Assembly (NCBI GenBank): GCA_035235625.1
Contig: CP141145.1
Coordinates: 45,364,668-45,428,667 of the forward strand
From: Saururus chinensis
Taxonomy: Eukaryota > Streptophyta > Magnoliopsida > Piperales > Saururaceae
Reading direction: 5' to 3'
DNA length: 64,000 nucleotides
Every line of letters begins with the position of its first letter. Within the stretch, counting starts at the first letter, position 1. The notes under the pieces are model-generated. The model did no database searches, had not been told where the DNA came from, and saw only the letters and a program-made list of their open reading frames with translations. Made by a program: the position numbers and the translations under genes. This document shows, one piece after another, positions 46,907 through 56,875 of this stretch.

Positions 46907-47103
46907 TGTTCTCTACTGCACCTCTATCACCAAGCCTTCAACGCACTTCCAAAAACATTAAGAAAGAGGAAGAACAAGGGCTGATGCCTTTGCTATTGCA
47001 TGCACTAAGTTGTGTGCACACTAAAAAGAGAGGAGGAAATTATTGTGGTTTCTATAAGAGATTTACTCCCATCTACCTTCTAAGTTGTTTATATCTCTAT
47101 ATA

Positions 47104-47207
47104 CTCCCTACATCCTACATCAATAGCTACATTTAATTTTTTCAAAATTACTAAAATTAATTCATTTTTAAAAACTTAATGTAGTTATTAATTTGGGATA
47201 AGGGGAG
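47104..47207. mobile_element. Stowaway-like MITE, about 104 bp
   Basis: Ends CTCCCTACATCCTAC and, inverted, CTCCCCTTATCCCAA, with inverted similarity over about 38 bp. Left flank TA, right flank CA, so the TA duplication is mutated on one side. Confidence 0.65.
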
Positions 47208-48462
47208 CATAATTATTATTTCCAAATAAACATTTAGCCCCGAACCATTGTTTAGATTATATAAAGGGGCAAACTTGGGTGTTCGAGTAAAAGGCAACAT
47301 CAAGGATGTAATCCCCGAAAGTTAGGGCAGAATTATTCATTGTTAATTACTTGTTTCTTGATTAACATTGAATCATATAAATATATTATTTATACATATT
47401 TTGTTTTCATGCATGATATGCCAACAGAAATTAAAGAAAAATTTGAAATTTAGCATCTTATACCCAACACCACCAAAAGCTTTTGTTGTGCTCTTACCCT
47501 ACAAATTGGTTGATGTTGTCACCTCATTCCTCAGTTCATTCTTCTACTGCACTATTATCTAACACAGTAGGCTCTTTTTTGGTTTACTGATCTACGTAGG
47601 ATTTTTTTTATTCAATTTAGCACTAATCTGGCCCTTACTAGCAAATATACTCAACGCTTTTCCACTATCAATCGTGCTCAGTCCCATTATTTGTTGAATA
47701 CAGAACATCCTCTTCCTACGAATCCATCAGACACAAACAAAGAAAGAAAAAAAGAATAAACATTAGAACTGTGCAAATAATAAGCATCTGAGCCTGATTA
47801 ACAATTGCTGGTTTTTGAATTCGAAAGCAAAGTGCACCTACACACACTAAATTTGTGCATGAAAAATGGCTGCTTGTTGAAGCAATCAACACATCATATA
47901 CAATAGCAGGGATATAAACAGCTTTCCCTCTTCCAATGGTATCCCGGAGAGTATATCATGAGAACAACCTAAATTCACAACTCGAACATGGGATGTAGCA
48001 TAGCTGACAATTCGTAGAACATGCCGATTATGCAAGGCGTCATACAATTGAACATTTTAAGACATTGACAACATGCTCACTATGATAAGTCGGTTGATAC
48101 AATCAAATGGAACAACAGCATACCAAATGTTAGGCTCCTCCATATGCATGGGACCCTCCCCTTAGCTCATAAAATTTATGCAATAAAAAATTGAATTGAG
48201 CTGAAACTTCACGGGTTCAGATAGTGGGTTGCACATACCTGAATGAGCTTCTTGCAAAATTTGTTTTCTTTCAAACCCTTCAAACTCCATATCCAACCAG
48301 CAATTGACTTCTTCATGTACATATTTGTATAATGTGAACAACGACCTGTTTCTATCACAGAAATCTGCCCATCTATATGCATACATATTCTGTGATGTTT
48401 CCATAAGATTACTGGCATGTGCCACCAATCCCTTAATACTAAATACACCTACATAACGTGAA
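47208..48462. other. Intergenic sequence and 3' flank of the 48,463-51,488 gene
   Basis: The part next to the stop codon is the presumed 3' UTR. No other gene recognised. Confidence 0.3.
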
Positions 48463-51400
48463 TCAATCAATGTCCTTCACTTCAGCTTCAATGTCAACAA
48501 CAGTGGTTGATGATGTTCTTCCTGAATTAGAGAAGAAAATCAGATGAAAAAAAACAGCAGAAGACACCTGACTGTATGTATTGAATTACAATTAAGTGTG
48601 GATAAATTATACAAATTCAGAAGATTCTTGCTTCATTGAAATAGACAAACAGCATAGGCGCAGGCTAGGTAAATAAATAGAGAGATGGACATGATACCTT
48701 TCTCAGAGCCTGCTAAAAAACCATTGAACATTTGTCCAAATGACTCAGAATAATTTGACGAGAACTTAGCTGACTCCCTGGCAAACTTGTTCCCCTGCAC
48801 TGGCATCAAGACCATCCTAAAATCTCAGTCAACAACCTGATACTAAAATTAATAAAGAGGTATAAAAGCCAAGTTACTTATATTGGACAAGAATTGCACA
48901 GCACCATTCATCAGAGGTAACTAATGACCAATTTATATAGGCCACTGGCTCTTCAATTGGTAAAAATATATGCTTACTGCAGTCACCTTGTAATAACTTA
49001 CTGCAGTCATAGGGCACTGGCTCTTCAATTGGTAAAAATATATGAGAGCTGCAGTAGCCTTGTATTAATTTACAGCAGTCATTTTCATCCTAAGTAAAGG
49101 TTAAATGAATATGCTGCAATTATGTTAAGGACAATATTAAACTCGAGCAGAAGAGCACATAAAACTCTTTCAAGACAGAAATATTAAGGTAACAACCTGA
49201 GAAAGGTTGACTACAAAAAGGGCAAAGCTGCACTCCATCCCGCAATGAGGATCTATGAACCATGCACCAAAATCACAAATAAATTTGCCCATTATTACAA
49301 AAGATAAACCCATAAAACAAAAACACAGTAATGTCTAAAGGTCATTTAGACTCTTACTTGAAAATCTGGAATTCATTTCCACAGTTGGGGCACTGCAGGC
49401 AAAGTAAGAGAGCAAAACTATGAATAAATTCTAAGTATTTATGTCGAATTAATAAAGCGCCTTAACATAAATATACAATGGAATGATGTACAGTTATCAA
49501 GTACCCAGCAACTCTTGTATGTGAAACAACTATCTTGTCCACCAAGAAAAGCCATAATGGGCAATTAAAGAAAAAACCCATTATCTGCTGCTACCTTTAC
49601 ATATTTTTCAAGATACTGAAACAAAAACAACAAGAGAAGCTATCCTTACAGAGTCTTGAACAATATCTCTTCCTGCGAACCACAAGAAGGCTCCTAGTCC
49701 AACTATTGGCAGAAGCACTGCTAGGAGCTGTTCACGGAAAACAAAGGGAAATTAAACTGCCGAAAATTTTCAAACATAAATTTAAGAACAATCAGGAGAT
49801 TATTTATAGATCAAGGGCCTTAAAGTTAAATTCATTCAGAAAGCATTCAACTTACCACTTATAGACAGACACAAGCAACGAATACAGAAGGAAAAGAAAT
49901 ATTATTAATAAAAGATATTTATTCATCATCATCATACGCCTTATCCTAACTATATGGGGTCAGCGACATCGATTTTATTCCATATTTGACTCCTAATTGA
50001 ATCAAAATGATAGTGCAAAATCCATGTAAAGAAACCTAGTGGCAAGTTTTTACAACGGATACACTTCCTGACACAACTCCCTAAAGAGGAGACAAATGAG
50101 ATGAAGGTTCAACATAATCATCTTCATCGTTTGCCTTTCCAATTACGTGGATTGGCTTGATGAGAAAATGATTGCACATGTAACATTGATATAATCATCT
50201 TCCATCACAAAGTTAGTAACAAACACTAAAGACTGAAGGTCATTGAGTGTTAGTGTGGGCGAGTATGTGCATACTTCTATGTGATTGAGAAGGAGAATAT
50301 TATACTCACGGGAGAAATTTGATCAGTTCTCTCATGCAATTGTTGAGAGAGGAGACGCTATGTATATTTAATAACCCTTTCCTAACAGCTTAAGCTATAT
50401 ATTAATATTTTACTAACCCTAATAGCTCAAGTTATCAGGAAACATTGGTTATTTCACATGGTATTAAAGTCAAGGTCTTGGGTTCAAAGAGCAATTTTCT
50501 CCCATATCTGTTCCTGGGCACAATTTCCCCGTGTGTGTTTCGATGAGGTACTTCGTTTCTGCCATTTTATTATTCAGTGCACAATTGAACTCCTATCTCT
50601 CTCCCCTCTTAGTTATGTTCACCAGCTAAACTTTGATAGATGCTTGAACGTGTAGAGGAGCGTTGAAATACCCTTTTCTAACAGCTTAAGCTATTTGGAA
50701 TCATTGGTTATTTCACGAGAGAGAGAGAGAGAGAGAGATTCTAGACCATTGGAACGCTTGTACTGATGAAACAGGCTAAACGACAGCAAGCAATAAAAAT
50801 GGTCAGAAAATACACAAAAGACTCGATTTCAATAGTTTGGACTTAACACAAATAAAATACGCCTAATGGTGGGAAAAAGGATGGGGAGTTAAGGTAGTTA
50901 GAAATTAAAAGGGAGCAAAAGGCGTTGAAGAAAGAATAAGTGACGGTCGATAATTCAAAACAACGATAATAATAGGGAATCAAAAGCTTCGGAGGATAGA
51001 ATAATAGGAAAGAAGAGAGCCAGCCGTACCCAAATTGAAACAATCGCATCCAGAAGCCAACCTAGCTGCCCAGTCATTGAAAGGTAAGTCAACCCAATTG
51101 CCAGAGCAAGATTCCCCAACACCCTCACCGTGTTACTATCATACTTGCCGCCGCCGCCGCCGCCATTGAAGTTGAAACCCTGGTTAGCTTGGACCGAAAC
51201 AACGCTCCTCCTGTTTTGTTGTATCCTGATTGAGTAGGCTCCGCCAGTGTCCGCAATCTTCCCGCGAAAGGGGCGGACATGCTGCAGTCGCAGGGCTTTT
51301 CCCCAGACTCGTTTAAAGAAGGCCAAGTCGGAGCTGTGAGTAGTACTATTAACACGGGAGAATCCTGTGCCAACGTTTCTACTTGGCAGGTGACGACGGC

Positions 51401-51488
51401 AGATGACTGATGGGCGTAACTTGAGCCAGTAACGAGGAGGAGGTGGAGGAAGCTGGAAGTTGAGGGAGACATAAAGACAAGCAGCCAT
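48463..51488 (-). CDS. Six-exon gene for a 262-aa probable plastid membrane protein with zinc-ribbon-like motif
   Basis: Exons on the reverse strand: 51,488-51,030, 49,727-49,650, 49,392-49,358, 49,252-49,197, 48,799-48,698 and 48,521-48,463. They join in frame (789 bp) and all introns have GT and AG ends. The N terminus (1-100) is rich in Ser, Arg and Pro with almost no acidic residues, typical of a chloroplast transit peptide. A Gly run follows (109-114). Two hydrophobic segments lie at about 122-138 and 144-175 (GWLLDAIVSIW continuing LLAVLLPIVGLGAFLWFAG). A paired CxxC motif comes next: CPNC at 180-183 and CPFC at 201-204. The tail ends VDIEAEVKDID. I recall similar conserved plant plastid proteins but cannot name one; the function is unknown. 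The start is the ATG at 51,488, since the codon two upstream is TTG. Confidence 0.85.
49921..49985. mobile_element. LINE/SINE 3'-end-like fragment in intron 1
   Basis: CATCATCATCATACGCCTTA and ACTATATGGGGTCAG match the common 3'-terminal phrase of plant RTE-type elements (recalled, not searched). Short, no coding part. Confidence 0.35.
50371..50716 (+). repeat. TRIM-like or SINE-like remnant in intron 1
   Basis: Two direct copies of a phrase with ACAGCTTAAGCTAT and CATTGGTTATTTCAC (50,384-50,457 and 50,678-50,716) flank TGGTATTAAAGTCAAGG, which resembles a tRNA-Met primer-binding site, and a GGGTTCAAAG box. This could be a terminal-repeat miniature retrotransposon or a tRNA-derived SINE. Confidence 0.4.
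50717..50738 (+). repeat. (GA)11 microsatellite
   Basis: Perfect GA run next to the TRIM-like remnant in intron 1. Confidence 0.95.
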
Positions 51489-51745
51489 TACCAAACCGCG
51501 CGCCTCTTCTGTATTTGCAGGCGCACAGGGTCTCTCTCACTCAAGTCATTATTCTATCCCCACTTTCCCCTAGAGACTAGAGACTGCAAACAAGCACTTC
51601 CGGAAGCGGAGTGGTTTTAAAGCCCCGTTTACCCGGCCACGCATCCGTTTTGATTCTCGCCTTCCCTTCCTCCCCTTTCTTTTTTCCCTTTCAGCTCCAA
51701 CCTCTCAGCTCTTATAATTCCCATCGTTACAAGCAAACCTAGTGA
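51489..51745 (-). promoter_or_regulatory. Presumed promoter and 5' UTR of the plastid-protein gene
   Basis: GC-richer than its surroundings with pyrimidine-rich tracts and no clear TATA box. An ATG in fair context on the opposite strand (51,746) suggests it could be bidirectional. Confidence 0.35.
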
Positions 51746-51748
51746 ATG

Positions 51749-52460
51749 GGGAAGAACGTGAGGTTTAAGATGCTGCCCCCCTATGCTGCATTTGCTACTA
51801 GTGACTTTCTACTATGTATTTTTCGTGGCCACTAATGATGCATGGATAATAATATTCTTACGAGAATCTTTCCAACAAATTCTTACTCTTGATTTTGATC
51901 GCAGTTTCTCAGTCCAATCAAGGCCTAACAGTGGGTTTTGTTAAACAGATTTTGGCCCATGACATATAGACATTTTGAGGATGCATTTTTTTTGCCTAGC
52001 GCTCACGGATTTGCCATCTTATGCTGAGCTCAAACAAATCCGGCTTGAATCCAACCAAGCTCGACTCCAGTTCAACTTAACTTATGGTTGAGCTCCACTT
52101 TAATTAAGTTCATACTCAGCTTGGCTTGAGCTTGAAGTCGAGCTTTGATATAATTTACAAATTATAAAGCAAAATTTTTAATTTAAAAAAAGGTCATATT
52201 TGAGTCTATGTGGACCCTAGGCTTGAGTTCCTTACATTCAATAACAAAATTCAAGGTCGAGTTGAACCTCGAGTTTCCTAATCAAGCTGAGTTAAAACTG
52301 AAGTATTCAAAGCCTTAATCGAGTCAAGCTCAAGCTGCCACTTCAAATTTTGAGCTTGAGCCAAGTCATAATAATACAAAATTCATATTGTTAATACCAT
52401 TGCCTAATAATGCATACTAGAGAGAATTTAAAAGATAGGGTCTAAGGGTGCACAACCTTT
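51749..52460. other. Intergenic sequence, nothing firm
   Basis: From 52,020 to 52,380 it is rich in repeated GCTTGAG/CTCAAGC words, which form low-grade inverted repeats. No gene recognised beyond a 29-codon open stretch from 51,746. Confidence 0.3.
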
Positions 52461-52469
52461 GTTTGTCAT

Positions 52470-53044
52470 TAGGGCTGCAATTGGGTTAGCACGAGTCATG
52501 ACAAAGCTCGGCCCTAGGCCCTAGCCCCTAGCACATTAGATTACTTCTAGGCCCTAACCCGACCCTAACTCGACCCTAACCCTATACAGGCCTTTAAAAG
52601 TTCAGCTCTAACTTGATCTTAAGCATGCTCAATCCTGGGGCATATTTTTTTATTTTTTTATTAAATAAATATTATATTTATAAAAATATTTATAATTTTT
52701 TGGTTAGGTTTCACTAATTGACCCTAGTGAGATATAAAATAATATATCTTTAAATGAGTCTTTCATATCTAACTATAATGACTTTACTTAGAATTTCTTA
52801 AATTTTTATAAAATATAATATATCTTCATTTTTTTTCTTACCTTTCCACATTTTGAGGGAATATTAAAAAAATATTTTTTATACTTTGAGTCAGCCCAAA
52901 CGGGCTTTTTGTCCCACGCCCTTAGCCCAACCCTATTTTAAGGTGCATTTAAAGTTTTTTAAGCCCAGCCCTTAGACTAAGTCTAAAAATTTATGTCTCA
53001 ACCTGCATTTACAGAGGACAGCGCTCTTAAAAGTTGCACCCCTA
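52470..53044. mobile_element. hAT-like non-autonomous element, 575 bp
   Basis: Ends TAGGGCTGCAATT and, inverted, TAGGGGTGCAACTT. The flanks TTTGTCAT (52,462-52,469) and CTTGTTAT (53,045-53,052) agree at 6 of 8 positions. The interior has inverted GGCCC/GGGCC-rich phrases and no transposase. A second copy of the right end (TTGCACCCCTACTTGTCGTG) follows at about 53,076-53,095. Confidence 0.55.
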
Positions 53045-53476
53045 CTTGTTATAACACACTTACAAATTTGCACCCCTACTTGTCGTGACTTCAAGCTCAA
53101 ACGGGCTATTCTGCACAAACATGCCAAGTAGTGGTCCCTTATTAGTGGTGACTGATGAGGCATAATAGTGACATTAAGCTCCCCCTCCCTGTTCTCGTTA
53201 GTCATACTACAATTAAGTTTATTATGGGATGGGTCCACCTGCTTATGCAAAACTGCTGGTGAATATATTTCCTTACTTTTTACTCATTACACAAGCTACG
53301 TGGCCTACACCCTTTCCCTAACTTTAGATTTCACCCCTCCGGTGCCGAAGCTCTTGGTTTCCGACTTTGGGCCATACTATCTCTACCTATGGCATTGGGC
53401 CCCACTGGCCACTACCCTCAGTCTTATGCCACGCTGACCCCGGCCTGGCACCCATCTCGACAGACGCACCTCACCC

Positions 53477-53873
53477 CAGTGTTTTAAAACCCGGCCCGGA
53501 GGCTGACCCGGATGGTCGCCGGGCCGGGTTGACTCGGTTCAACCACGGGTTAACTCGGGTTGACCCGTTTTGTTATATGCTAATTAAATATATTAATAAG
53601 TAAAAATATACACATAAAAGTTTTGTAATTCAGCGGTTAAAGTGCACAGGACTGTAAGTATCCGTTCCACGTTCGATTCCCGAACAACAGTTCTTTTCCT
53701 GTTAAGTTATCTAGTAGATATTTAAATATACTAATTATCGTCAAATGCCTAACTAATTTAAATAACCTTTCACTTTTCCAACCCGGAGAAAAAATTGAAC
53801 CGGCCTAGAATTTCATCCGGGTCCGGTTGAACCCGGGCCGACCGGCCGGGCCGGTCCGGGTCTTAAAACAGTG
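53477..53873. mobile_element. hAT MITE, 397 bp, perfect 8-bp duplication
   Basis: Left end CAGTGTTTTAAAACCCGG, right end inverted CACTGTTTTAAGACCCGG, flanked by CCTCACCC on both sides (53,469-53,476 and 53,874-53,881). Both arms are rich in CCGG/GGCC words. The middle (about 53,626-53,690) looks tRNA-derived. Confidence 0.85.
53626..53690 (+). other. tRNA-like segment inside the hAT MITE
   Basis: Order: CAGCGGTTAAAGTG (A-box-like), GGACTGTAAGTATCC (resembling a GUA anticodon arm), then CGTTCGATTCCCG (a good B box). The acceptor stem does not close, so it is not a working tRNA gene. Confidence 0.45.
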
Positions 53874-53996
53874 CCTCACCCTTGTATGTGTTTTTCCTCC
53901 TCGTCCAACTCTTAGAAGTAGGAACCTATCTTCCCCAACAAGAAAACAAAGGTAGGGGTGTAAGTTGGTTATTTGGTCACAATCAAACACTGACAG

Positions 53997-56287
53997 TGTA
54001 ATGCCCGATATTTTTTATATATTTTCTTTAAAATTTACGGAAAATTTTTGCAATATAATGTCTGTAAATCGGAGGAAAAATGACGAAATCCAAACTTGAT
54101 AAAATAATTTATAATTTAAAACACTAAACATCAATTTTCCATCTAAATATTTCCATCATACGGTAAAACATCGTACAGCCAAAGCAAATATCCTCATGTG
54201 CTACTAAAAACACATGTACGACTAAATTACCATGATCATGGATTTTTAAATACAAATAACTCTCAGGCGTCCCCGAGTACAAATCCCATAAACAGTCTAC
54301 TATCTGATCCAAATTAAAAGTCTAGAAGATATAAATACTTAAATCTCATCTCACCCAATACATCAGATCGTGACACCAAATATACTCTCAAGAGTCAAAT
54401 ATACCTGAATCAAAAGGGGAAACAAATCACTGTAGAATCGAGCATCCATCTCCAGGAGCTCTCCAACACAACCTGCAAAAGCCTCCCGAACAACGGGGCT
54501 AAAAAAGTAGGGTGAGTATTTTCATACTCAGTAGGAAAATACCCAGTAGGGGAAACCAAAACAGTGAACTCAAAAGTTCATAACTATATGCGTTCATGCA
54601 ACTCAACCATGAAATAGTCAACATATAACAATCGTATACATATGCAAATAAGCACGCATAACACACCATCAAACCAAACTTACACAAACACCCTTAATCA
54701 AGGTCATACAACTTACTCATATCATCAAAGACATACTCATACAACTTACACGTACTTCTATGACCTTACTCGTACAATCTTATACTTACTCGTATGACCT
54801 TACTCGTACAGTCTTATACTTACTTGTACGATCTTACTCGTACAGTCTTACACTTACTCGTACGATCTTACTCATACTCACTCTTACAGTCGTGCTCATA
54901 CCCACAATCATACGCTTACTCAGAAACACACACATACTCAGTCATACAATTGTATACATATTATCGACCACTAAAGCTCATTACAACTAATAAGCTCCAG
55001 CGTCGAAAAAGAAAAGAATGCTACTGGGGCATCACCTTAACCTCCGGGGAGTGACTAGACGCCATGAACTTTTCCGAAGGTAAGACACACTTATGCTCAT
55101 AGGACACAAGATCAAACAGGTAAGAGTAGATCCATGATACTAATTACTTGAGCGCACAAACATACACCCACACAAGGGGTCATACAATTGCCCACACATA
55201 AGGGGTCTTATAGTGCCATACGATTGCCCACCATTATGGGTCTTATAGTGCCAGTGCCAGTGCCACTCTTGGGCAAAAATCATACAGTGCCTCTTAGGCG
55301 GAATCATACAATGCCACTCTTGGGCAGGAATCATATAACGCTCTCAATAGAGCATTAAATGTCTGGGCTTAATACATCACACAGACCACATCGAAAACAT
55401 ACATACAATTGCTCTCAATAGAGCATCAAACATCTGGGCTCAACAGAGCATCAGACGTCTGGTGCTCTATACAGCACACAGGCAAGATCCCGCAGAATAA
55501 ATACCGTGGCAAGACATGAGAAATGCATAGCCGACTCATTATCGGCTAGCTCAACACGGAACTTAATCCATCGAACCCTCAGGTCTCAAGCTCACAACGC
55601 TATTATTAGTTTTCTCATAATTCAAGTTTGAATTAAGTATATTATGCGGTACAATTATGCCACATAACCTCACAGTCCTCGACTGATCAAACTGAAGCTG
55701 AGCCTGATCGAAACCCTAGTTCGTCAGGACAGCAGATTTCACTTACCTGACCAAGTCGCGACATAGCTTACCGTACACAAATCCTTACGTAATCATACAG
55801 CCTTTGTCATCCATCTTATAGTCAAAACATCTTACTTGCATCGTCAAACTAAGCTCCTCATAGTTGATCCCCGTTATCATCCTCTTACTTAATTCCTCAC
55901 TTATTATACTTACTTTTCACTTCATAATTTATATGTTATGCTTGTACAATTATGCACACTCTTACTGTCTAATGGACCCTCATAAGGCTTTAAGCCTAAG
56001 TCCACTTATTTACAGAACCCCTGACATACGCTTAAACCGAACCAAACCAATCTACTCCACTCCTTGCCTGTCAAACTTACGTCTGTTATCTTCTGTAACA
56101 CACTTACACATCCACATCCACATACACATACAAATCCTCACCAAACACTTTGCCACCTCTTATCGTCCATCGCCCATACCTCTGCCCCCACACATAGTCC
56201 GCATACGTAACTTACTCGAAATCGCTAGCCATCACTAGCACGTCCATAATACGCATACATATCATACTAACATATTCGCTAGCCATC
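53997..56287 (-). mobile_element. Long LTR-like block, first part (split by the chromovirus)
   Basis: On the reverse strand it ends CGGGCATTACA, a common gypsy LTR end. It has the same general layout as the 3.3-kb LTRs: a GAGTATGAAAATACTCACCC block near 54,510 and tandem repeats upstream of it. Short repeats lie at 54,761-54,890 and 55,320-55,460 (CTCTCAATAGAGCAT). It continues at 61,887 beyond the inserted chromovirus. No coding domain. Confidence 0.5.
54761..54890. repeat. 34-bp tandem repeat
   Basis: About 3.5 units built from TATGACCTTACTCGTACA and TCTTATACTTACTCG; two identical frame starts 34 bp apart show the period. Confidence 0.75.
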
Positions 56288-56736
56288 TGTCACGGACTGC
56301 ATTCCGGACACCCCACCAACTTCCTTTTTAGTTTCCTTTCATGTACTTTCTTTATTTTCATGTATTTCACTTATTTTTGTTTTTGGGTGCAACCATGCCC
56401 GTACAGCCACTTATGCTGCCACTCCAGCAATATACAAAAAATCTCTTATGCTATATAGGGGGGAGTGAGTAGTTGTGCAAGTTGGCTAGTGTTGGTTCCC
56501 CCATTGCTTGTAAACATGTTGATAGTGAATGCATTCATCTTCCGTGCTTGTGTTCATTCGTTTGCTTGCAATGTGACTCACTTCTGCCCCCTACCATTTT
56601 GCTTTGCATGCGCTCGCAAGTGATTGCGCAACGCACCAGTGCAAAGCAAACCGTTGTCCCATCGAAGGCTGGCTTAGTGGGCTGTTCGCCTACAAGCGCC
56701 GCACGGCCGGCTGCCCCAAAATTCCCGTCCATGACA
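56288..56736 (+). repeat. 5' LTR of the chromovirus
   Basis: Starts TGTCACGGA and ends TCCATGACA, a 9-bp inverted end with one mismatch. TATA box CTATATAGGG at 56,451-56,460. Confidence 0.95.
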
Positions 56737-56738
56737 GT

Positions 56739-56751
56739 TGGTATCAGAGCC
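56739..56751 (+). other. Primer-binding site, initiator tRNA-Met
   Basis: TGGTATCAGAGCC, two bases after the 5' LTR. This is the standard plant LTR-retrotransposon complement to the 3' end of initiator tRNA-Met. Confidence 0.95.
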
Positions 56752-56875
56752 AAAGAAAAATCCGTCCGTCAAGCTTCCACTTGCGATGCCGAAGTCGGTA
56801 GTAGGTGAAGCCAGTGGGGCCGAGCATGCCGCTCCAGACCCACAACACAGAAAATCATCCAAATAGCAGGACCGC

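Noticed and set aside
50955-51494. 179-codon continuous open frame
   Set aside because: Real only from the ATG at 51,488 to the donor at 51,030. The last codons read into intron 1, and the first two precede the ATG (TTG start).
53626-53690. tRNA gene
   Set aside because: The acceptor stem does not pair and the arm spacing is wrong; only a tRNA-derived look remains.
56473-56808. Open frame in the chromovirus 5' LTR, repeated at 61,623
   Set aside because: Lies in LTR sequence and simply recurs because the LTR is duplicated; no known domain.
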